The notes beneath the pieces were generated by a model. That model was not told the origin of the DNA. It saw only the letters and a program-made list of their open reading frames with translations, and did not search any database. Below are positions 5,401 to 11,349 of a stretch of 11,349 bases of DNA, one piece after another (position 1 is the stretch's first letter; the number at the start of each line of letters is the position of its first letter). The position numbers and the translations under genes were made by a program. The stretch comes from Treponema sp. (GTDB lineage: Bacteria; Spirochaetota; Spirochaetia; Treponematales; Breznakiellaceae), in NCBI GenBank assembly GCA_031275535.1, contig JAISOR010000211.1, positions 1-11,349 on the forward strand, read 5' to 3'.

Positions 5401-6676
5401 ACAGTTGCCCGAAATTCATCATGACCTGATGGAGCCGCTGTTCCAGCAATTTGTAGGAGAAGAATTTGCGGCCCAGTTCAAAGTTTCTGGTGCTTATCAC
5501 CTCTACCGCGCCGGGGTTTTCCAGAATGGCTTCCACGGTTTCAACGGTTTCCGGGGTTACGTAGTTTTCCATCACCACCACATCAAAGTCCAGGGGTTCT
5601 ATGTCCTGCTGAAAAATGGAATACCGGTTTACCAGGATGGGCTTCCTGAACCAGACCGCTTCCAGGAAGGCGTTGCCGAAGCCTTCATAGGTTGAAGGAT
5701 AGGTGACAAAATCGGCGTTCAGGTAACAATCCCAGAGGCTGTACTTTTTTTGCCCGGTTTCGGAGATTCCCCGCTCGGCGCCGATTATGTCCGGCCGGAT
5801 AATAACCTCGACCCCCAGGAGGGCCGCGTAATCCATGGTCCGCAGATAGTAATCGGAACCCTCATCCCGTTCCTGGTGGCTGATAAGGAGTTTGGCCCTC
5901 TTGTTTTTAAGGCGGCTTGTCAATTCAATGGCATGTTCAATGCCCTTCCGGGCTATCACCCGGGTGGGCTGGAGGAGCAGCATCTCCCCATCCGCCATAC
6001 CCAGGTCCTTCCTCATGGAAGAGGCGTACTCGTCTAACTGGGGCGGCTCGGTATCAAAATCGAAGACATTGGGTATTATTATGGAAGAAAGCCCGCACCG
6101 GTATGAAAGCTGCCGCCGGGCCTCGGAATTGATCACCACATGGTTTATGGTATGCAGCCGGGGCGGAAAAGCCATGGAAAGGTAGTCCTCCACACAGTTG
6201 ACGGAGAAACGCTGCCGCTCCCAGAGAAAGTCATGGTGATGGGCAATGGCGGGGATGCCGGTTTCGGCAATGAATTCCGTCAAGGCAAGCCCCAGGGGAA
6301 TATTCATGGGAATGGTCAGGGCATTCTCGGTGATAAGAAGGTTAATCCCAAAGGTTTCCACAAATTCATAGAGCGCCCGTTTCAGGCGGAACCGGATGGC
6401 CTGGATCTCCCCCGTAAGGCCCTCTCCCCGCACGGTGGTTCCAAAGCAGCGATCCTGAATATCTAAAATCAGGGGATGCCCGAAGAAGGCCTCCTCTACC
6501 ACCATGGATTTGTCCGGGTCCCAATCGGAAAGGCCGGAAAAGAAATAACAGTCAAAGCCCATCCCTTCCAGGGCCTGCCGCCATTTACCGGTCTCCAGGG
6601 AAACGCCGTCGTTGCCCTGGAAACGGGTAGAAACAAAACCGATGCGATAAATGCCTGTTGATTTAGTTAAATACAT
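5399..6676 (-). CDS. GT-B glycosyltransferase (GT4-like, glycosyl transferase group 1)
   Basis: Cytosolic retaining-type glycosyltransferase of 425 residues that transfers a sugar from a nucleotide-sugar donor; the acceptor is not known. The N-terminal Rossmann half begins with RIGFVSTRFQGNDGVSLETGKW (about 11-32), a start typical of one GT4 subgroup, and contains AHHHDFLWER (145-154) at the acceptor side. The C-terminal half has LQPTRVIARKGIEHAI (about 235-250), the donor-binding region with conserved R and K, and EGFGNAFLE (331-339), the EX7E motif with E331 and E339. The start at 6676 (MYLTKS) is preferred. An in-frame TTG at 6698-6700 would begin within the terminator of the preceding gene. 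No good ribosome binding site is visible, only AGCGGA a few bases upstream. It follows nifJ on the same strand behind a strong terminator and has no obvious promoter of its own. The product might be a compatible solute, glycolipid or surface glycan. Confidence 0.85.
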   Translation of the reverse strand: MYLTKSTGIYRIGFVSTRFQGNDGVSLETGKWRQALEGMGFDCYFFSGLSDWDPDKSMVVEEAFFGHPLILDIQDRCFGTTVRGEGLTGEIQAIRFRLKRALYEFVETFGINLLITENALTIPMNIPLGLALTEFIAETGIPAIAHHHDFLWERQRFSVNCVEDYLSMAFPPRLHTINHVVINSEARRQLSYRCGLSSIIIPNVFDFDTEPPQLDEYASSMRKDLGMADGEMLLLQPTRVIARKGIEHAIELTSRLKNKRAKLLISHQERDEGSDYYLRTMDYAALLGVEVIIRPDIIGAERGISETGQKKYSLWDCYLNADFVTYPSTYEGFGNAFLEAVWFRKPILVNRYSIFQQDIEPLDFDVVVMENYVTPETVETVEAILENPGAVEVISTRNFELGRKFFSYKLLEQRLHQVMMNFGQL

Positions 6677-6689
6677 ATCATTATCCGCT

Positions 6690-6729
6690 AAAAAAACCAA
6701 TAGCCCGGAGCCTTAGACTCCGGGCTATT
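6690..6729 (-). terminator. Strong intrinsic terminator of nifJ
   Basis: On the minus strand AATAGCCCGGAG (6718-6729) and CTCCGGGCTATT (6699-6710) form a perfect 12-base-pair stem with a seven-base loop, followed by GG and a run of seven T. It begins seven bases after the nifJ stop codon. The T-run ends only about 13 bases before the glycosyltransferase ATG. Confidence 0.93.
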
Positions 6730-6736
6730 CCTTTCG

Positions 6737-9439
6737 CTAGAAGGGCCGTTCCGCCAGATACTTGTACTCTTTAAGTACCCGTTCAGACTGGGCCTTTGCC
6801 TTGACCAGAAGGGCCTCCGCCCGGGCGGGGTCCGCGGCCTTGAGGCTCTTGAACCGCACTTCCTTATACATAAAGTCCTCCAGGGTCGTGGTGGGATCCC
6901 TGGAATCCAACTGGAAGGGGTTCTTGTTCTCGTCCTTAAGCCGGGGATCATACCGGTACAGGGGCCAGAGGCCCGAAGTAACCACCGCCTTCTGCTGATC
7001 CATACCGCGGCTCATGTCGATGCCGTGGTTGATGCAGTGGGAATAGGCGATGATGATCGAGGGCCCGTCGTAGCTCTCCGCTTCCCGGAAGGCCTTTATC
7101 GTCTGGTTCATATTGGCCCCCATGGATACCTTGGCCACGTATACATAGCCGTAACTCATGGCCATGGCCCCCAGGTCCTTTTTGGTGATGTCCTTGCCGC
7201 CCGCGGCGAACTTGGCGATGGCCCCCACGGGGGTCGCCTTGGACATCTGGCCGCCGGTGTTGGAGTATACCTCGGTGTCGAGGCAGAGGACGTTCACGTT
7301 CCGGCCCGCGGCCAGCACATGGTCCAGGCCGCCGTAGCCGATGTCGTAACCCCAGCCGTCGCCGCCCAGGATCCAGACGGAACGTTTGATAAAATGGTCC
7401 GCCAGGGAACAGAGGTTTTTCGCGATGGGTTTGGATTCGCCCGCCAGGGCTTTTTTCAGCTCGTCCACCAGCTTCCGCTGGGCGTCGATTTCCCCGTCGT
7501 CTCCCTGGGGGTTGGCCAGGATCTTATCGATCAGCGCCCCCTGGATACCCTGGGCCTTGGCCTTTAGGGCCGCTTCCCGGGCGTGTTCGGCCAGTTTATC
7601 GCTGGTAAGCCGCATCCCCATGCCGAACTCCGCGGCGTCCTCAAAGAGGCTGTTGGACCAGACCGGTCCCCGGCCGTCGGCCCGTTGGGCGTAGGGGGTG
7701 GTGGGGAGGTTCCCGCCGTAGATCGAGGAACAGCCCGTGGCGTTGGCGATCACCGCCCGGTCGCCGAAGAGCTGGGAGAGGATCTTCACATAGGGAGTCT
7801 CCCCGCAGCCGCCGCAGGCGCCGGAGAACTCGAAGAGGGGCCGCTTGTAGGCCAGGCCCTTGACGGAGGCAAGGTTAAGCTCCTCCGCCGGAACCTCGGG
7901 CAGTTTGAGGAAGTAGTCCCAGGCCGCGGCCTGTTCGGCGTGGTAGACCGGGTCGTCGGCGTAGGACTTCCAGGACAGGGCCTGGGGTTTGGCGGGATCT
8001 TTGGACTTGGGGCAGATATTGATACAGACCCCGCATTCCATACAATCCTCCGCGGAGATGATAAGGCAGGTCTTCTTGCCCTCCACCGGTTTCGGCTTGA
8101 TGGCCGCGGTTTTAAAGCCCTTGGGGGCCGCCGCCGCTTCGGCGTCGGTAAGGTTTTTCATGCGGATACAGGCATGGGAACAAACCGCCGTGCAGTTGCC
8201 GCACTGGATACACTCCTCGGGATTCCAGGAGGGCACCCGCTCGGCCACGGCCCGCTTTTCGTACTGGGTGGTGGCGGTGGGGAAGGTCCCGTCCTCGGGG
8301 ATCTTGCTTACCGGGAGCTTATCCCCCTCCTGGATGGATACGGCCCCCAGGGTTTCCCGGATCCAGGGATCCGCCGCGGTGGCAAAGGGCTTCTTCATCC
8401 GGAGCTTGCTGTCCGCGGCCGCGGGGTATTTTACCTCCTCCACCGCGGAAAGGGAGGCGTCCACGGTGGCGTAGTTCTTCTGCACCACATCGGCGCCTTT
8501 CTTGCCGTAGGATTTTTCGATGAAGTGCTTCATCTCTTCCACCGCCTGGGCTTCGGGCAATACGCCGGAAATTTTGAAGTACGCGGCCTGCATGACCGTG
8601 TTGATCCGGTTCCCCATGCCGGTTTTCCGGGCGATTTCCGCGGCGTTGATTACAAAAAACCGGAGTTTCTTGTCGATAATCCGCTTCTGGGCTTCCTGGG
8701 GGATTTCGTTCCAGACCTCCGCCGCGCCGTAGGGGCTGTTGAGGAGGAAGGCGCCCCCTTCCTTGACGTTGGCCAGCATATCCAGGGTCTCCATGTAGGA
8801 GAACTTGTGGCAGGCCAGGAAGTCCGCCTTGGTGATAAGGTAGGGCCGGCGGATCGGTTTTTTGCCGAACCGCAGGTGGCTGATGGTAAAGCCCCCGGAT
8901 TTTTTGGAGTCATAGGAGAAATAGGCCTGGGCGAAAAGCTCGGGCTTCGTATCGCCGATGATCTTGATGGAGTTCTTATTGGCCCCCACGGTGCCGTCGG
9001 AACCGAGGCCGTAGAACATGGCCTCGTTCATCCCCTCCTCGGGGATGACAAAATGTTCGTCGTAGTCCAGGCTCTTTCCCTGCACGTCGTCCTTGACGCC
9101 CACCATAAAGTTGGGGATCTTCTTGCCCGACAGGTTGTCGAAGACCGCCTTGACCATGCCGGGGGTGAATTCCTTGGAACCCAGGCCGTAACGGCCCCCC
9201 AGGATCAGGGGATAGTTCTTGAAGGGGGCGGTCCCCGCGGCCATGACTTCGCCGATGGCGGTGCGGACATCTTCGTAGAGGGGTTCCCCCAGGGCGCCGG
9301 GTTCTTTGGTCCGGTCCAGGACCGCGATGGCCTTAACCGAAGCAGGGAGGGCCTTGACAAAGGCGGCGGCGTCGAAGGGCCGGAAGAGCCGGACCTTGAG
9401 GACCCCCACCTTTTCGCCCCTGGCGGCCAGGTATTCCAC
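6737..9439 (-). CDS. nifJ: Pyruvate:ferredoxin oxidoreductase, C-terminal part (after in-frame TAG)
   Basis: Carries domains II-VI of single-chain PFOR, which oxidises pyruvate with CoA to acetyl-CoA and CO2 and reduces ferredoxin. It continues the frame of the upstream part exactly; without the TAG the protein would be 1187 residues, the normal length. Full-length numbering: domain II begins near 290 (EKVGVLKVRLFRPF). The first ferredoxin-type 4Fe-4S motif is at C697, C700, C703 and C707, where the usual Pro after the last Cys is Ser (CSHACIR). The second is at C753, C756, C759 and C763. The proximal cluster ligands are C829, C832 (CGGC), C857 (ATGCSS) and C1089 (SHCINHG). The thiamine diphosphate motif is GDGWGYDIG (980-988) with NTGGQ (1014-1018). 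All catalytic elements are therefore intact. The GTG at 9437-9439 is the first possible restart, with AGGAG (9443-9447) three bases upstream. Alternatively the whole locus is one gene disrupted by mutation or a sequencing error. A terminator follows immediately. Confidence 0.88.
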   Translation of the reverse strand: MEYLAARGEKVGVLKVRLFRPFDAAAFVKALPASVKAIAVLDRTKEPGALGEPLYEDVRTAIGEVMAAGTAPFKNYPLILGGRYGLGSKEFTPGMVKAVFDNLSGKKIPNFMVGVKDDVQGKSLDYDEHFVIPEEGMNEAMFYGLGSDGTVGANKNSIKIIGDTKPELFAQAYFSYDSKKSGGFTISHLRFGKKPIRRPYLITKADFLACHKFSYMETLDMLANVKEGGAFLLNSPYGAAEVWNEIPQEAQKRIIDKKLRFFVINAAEIARKTGMGNRINTVMQAAYFKISGVLPEAQAVEEMKHFIEKSYGKKGADVVQKNYATVDASLSAVEEVKYPAAADSKLRMKKPFATAADPWIRETLGAVSIQEGDKLPVSKIPEDGTFPTATTQYEKRAVAERVPSWNPEECIQCGNCTAVCSHACIRMKNLTDAEAAAAPKGFKTAAIKPKPVEGKKTCLIISAEDCMECGVCINICPKSKDPAKPQALSWKSYADDPVYHAEQAAAWDYFLKLPEVPAEELNLASVKGLAYKRPLFEFSGACGGCGETPYVKILSQLFGDRAVIANATGCSSIYGGNLPTTPYAQRADGRGPVWSNSLFEDAAEFGMGMRLTSDKLAEHAREAALKAKAQGIQGALIDKILANPQGDDGEIDAQRKLVDELKKALAGESKPIAKNLCSLADHFIKRSVWILGGDGWGYDIGYGGLDHVLAAGRNVNVLCLDTEVYSNTGGQMSKATPVGAIAKFAAGGKDITKKDLGAMAMSYGYVYVAKVSMGANMNQTIKAFREAESYDGPSIIIAYSHCINHGIDMSRGMDQQKAVVTSGLWPLYRYDPRLKDENKNPFQLDSRDPTTTLEDFMYKEVRFKSLKAADPARAEALLVKAKAQSERVLKEYKYLAERPF

Positions 9440-9442
9440 GGT

Positions 9443-9445
9443 CTC

Positions 9446-9447
<2 letters not shown>
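9443..9447 (-). promoter_or_regulatory. AGGAG overlapping the nifJ amber codon
   Basis: The minus-strand text is TGC TAG GAG ACC GTG: the last two bases of the stop plus GAG form AGGAG, three bases before an in-frame GTG. The spacing is short, but it could support restart of translation by ribosomes that have just terminated. It may also be chance, because Glu-Glu codons of the form GAGGAG give the same string. Confidence 0.3.
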
Positions 9448-10309
<862 letters not shown>

Positions 10310-10400
10310 TCATTGGTAGGGTTTCTTCATTCTAATTCGTCCGGAGGATTTTTGCAATACGCTGATGATGCCGGTCAGTAATTTTATATTTATCACCCAT

Positions 10401-10406
10401 ATTATA
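10401..10406 (-). promoter_or_regulatory. Candidate -10 box of the nifJ promoter
   Basis: Perfect TATAAT on the minus strand, about 100 bases upstream of the nifJ ATG. The best -35 match at 18-base spacing is TGCCTT (10425-10430), which is weak. It would give a leader of about 95 bases. No other strong promoter is evident between the sugar-binding-protein gene and nifJ, so this is the favoured site. Confidence 0.45.
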
Positions 10407-10466
10407 GAGAGGATTTCAAAATTGAAGGCATTTTACCACACGAACAACAGGTCCCGGTCGTGGTGG

Positions 10467-10490
10467 CGGACCGAAGGTCCGACCTTTTTT
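10467..10490 (+). terminator. Possible plus-strand terminator-like hairpin
   Basis: CGGACC (10467-10472), loop GAA, GGTCCG (10476-10481), then ACC and six T (10485-10490). An alternative fold pairs AAGGTC with GACCTT (10474-10486). No plus-strand gene precedes it in the window, so it may belong to an unannotated small transcript. Confidence 0.35.
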
Positions 10491-10649
10491 ATTCGAAGGT
10501 CTGGTTTAATACTCCATCGCAAATTACGTTTGCGCACCCTGCTTCGGAGAGGTTCATTCGCAGTGGGGTCTAAGACCTAAGAACCCGTTCACCGGTTCGC
10601 AGGGAGTTTTAGGGCGGGTAGGTTCATTAAATTAGACAGCGATAAAATC

Positions 10650-10679
10650 TGGTGGGAAAACCTCGGGATTCTCCCACCA
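10650..10679 (-). terminator. Possible terminator of the sugar-binding-protein gene
   Basis: TGGTGGGA and TCCCACCA form a perfect eight-base-pair stem with a 14-base loop, about 83 bases past the stop codon at 10762. On the minus strand GATTTTATC follows, a modest T-run. It is the strongest dyad downstream of this gene. Confidence 0.45.
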
Positions 10680-10761
10680 ATTTGGTAACTTATCATCCCA
10701 CTGAGAAATTATGGCATTTTAGCGGCATTTGTTCAGAAACAGGAGTTTCCAAACACCTCTA

Positions 10762-11349
10762 TTATTTCGCCATCACCCATTTTGACGATTCGGATAATTC
10801 CCGGGCAAAGGCATTCAGCGCATCAGCGGCGGAAAGATCGCCATTAACCGCCTGTTTGAGATAATCCCGGTATTCATTATCTTTATAGGTACGCCAATAG
10901 GAATCCTCATCCACACTGAATAGTCTGGTTACATTGTCCACCTCGGCCTGCATGATCTCATAATCAGCCTTTCCCTGTTGACTGGGAGGCGCGTAGGTAA
11001 CCCCCTTCAACGAAGACATCCCCTTATCGACATCTAAAAAAATTTTGAAATTAGTGGGATTCGTATAAAGCCATTTGATAAAATCCTCGGCCAGTTGCCG
11101 ATTGGGGGCATTTTTGGGAACCGCAAGACCGGTACCACCCAGAATAGCAGAACGTCCCACCTTACCCCGGGGGGAAGGCATAACTCCCCATTTAAAGGAT
11201 TTAATATCATTGGCAAAGGCGTTATAATTCCAGGAGCCAGAGAAATAGATACCCACATCGCCGTTTTTAAAGTAATCCCCGGGATTATCGGTGCTACCCC
11301 CGGCCCAGATAGCCTTGGGCATGATCCCGCTGTTATTAGCATCGATAAA
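10762..11349 (-). CDS. ABC-transporter sugar-binding protein, C-terminal part (partial at right edge)
   Basis: Extracellular solute-binding protein family 1, the periplasmic or lipid-anchored receptor of a carbohydrate ABC importer. The reading frame stays open to the window edge (195 residues visible), so the start, signal peptide and first lobe lie outside. Visible landmarks are DYFKNGDVGIYFSGSWNYNAF, the typical 'gkaAM...g.W' segment of the family; WGVMPSPRGKVGRSAILGGTGLAVPKNAPNRQLAEDFIKWL, the hinge-to-C-lobe region with 'GG.g.av.k.s...ea..f..fl'; and a helical C-terminus with SSLKGVTY and LNAFARELSES. The sugar cannot be told from this fragment. The gene seems to be the last of its operon on the minus strand, with the transporter permeases either upstream outside the window or elsewhere. 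Its DNA is visibly less GC-rich than nifJ next door. Confidence 0.9.
   Translation of the reverse strand, partial: FIDANNSGIMPKAIWAGGSTDNPGDYFKNGDVGIYFSGSWNYNAFANDIKSFKWGVMPSPRGKVGRSAILGGTGLAVPKNAPNRQLAEDFIKWLYTNPTNFKIFLDVDKGMSSLKGVTYAPPSQQGKADYEIMQAEVDNVTRLFSVDEDSYWRTYKDNEYRDYLKQAVNGDLSAADALNAFARELSESSKWVMAK

Noticed and set aside
6677..6700. TTG at 6698-6700 as start of the glycosyltransferase
   Set aside because: It would place the start codon inside the terminator tail of nifJ and add residues (VFLADND) encoded by the T-run. The ATG at 6674-6676 fits the family's N-terminus better.
10365..10580. Plus-strand open frame of 71 codons and the overlapping short frames in the intergenic stretch
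   Set aside because: No ribosome binding site, a basic low-complexity translation over several hairpins, and no recognisable family.
10560..10620. tRNA-like GGTTCGC segment
   Set aside because: There is no acceptor stem, anticodon arm or D arm at the proper distances, so the T-loop-like string is a chance match.

Overview
The window looks like chromosome from a GC-rich anaerobic bacterium. A host-associated spirochaete of the Treponema group is my best guess. The basis is a single-chain pyruvate:ferredoxin oxidoreductase, a periplasmic sugar-binding protein and the general style of the proteins. No marker gene is present, so this is an inference. All genes lie on the minus strand except cdd.

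Layout from low to high coordinates. (1) 71-2542 is a three-gene minus-strand operon, read from right to left: a PadR-type repressor, a six-helix membrane protein with an N-terminal HAAS-like domain, and a secreted DUF4097-type beta-repeat protein. This PadR/HAAS/DUF4097 trio is a recurring bacterial cassette, probably for envelope sensing. It has a textbook promoter at 2602-2630 flanked by an inverted repeat that could be the repressor's operator. (2) 2703-4751 is a secreted DUF4139-type protein of 682 residues with its own terminator. (3) 4817-5230 is cdd (cytidine deaminase), divergent from the DUF4139 gene. Its last codons run into a purine-rich, GTGAAG-based degenerate repeat array (about 5212-5394) that separates it from the convergent glycosyltransferase gene. 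(4) 5399-6676 is a GT-B (GT4-like) glycosyltransferase. It lies directly behind a strong terminator at 6690-6729. (5) 6737-10300 is pyruvate:ferredoxin oxidoreductase (nifJ/por). All domains and cofactor ligands are present, but one in-frame TAG at 9446-9448 interrupts the gene. (6) 10301-10761 is a 461-base noncoding stretch with a likely por promoter and a cluster of short hairpins. (7) 10762-11349 is the C-terminal part of an ABC-transporter sugar-binding protein that runs off the right edge.

How the genes fit together: PFOR links glycolytic pyruvate to acetyl-CoA and reduced ferredoxin, and the sugar-binding protein would feed carbohydrate uptake upstream of that. The PadR cassette and the DUF4139 protein concern the envelope, and cdd is pyrimidine salvage. 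I see no defence system, CRISPR array, intact mobile element, tRNA or rRNA. The observation most worth following up is the amber codon in PFOR. It converts a single-chain enzyme into two reading frames and places a Shine-Dalgarno-like AGGAG just ahead of a GTG that could restart translation.
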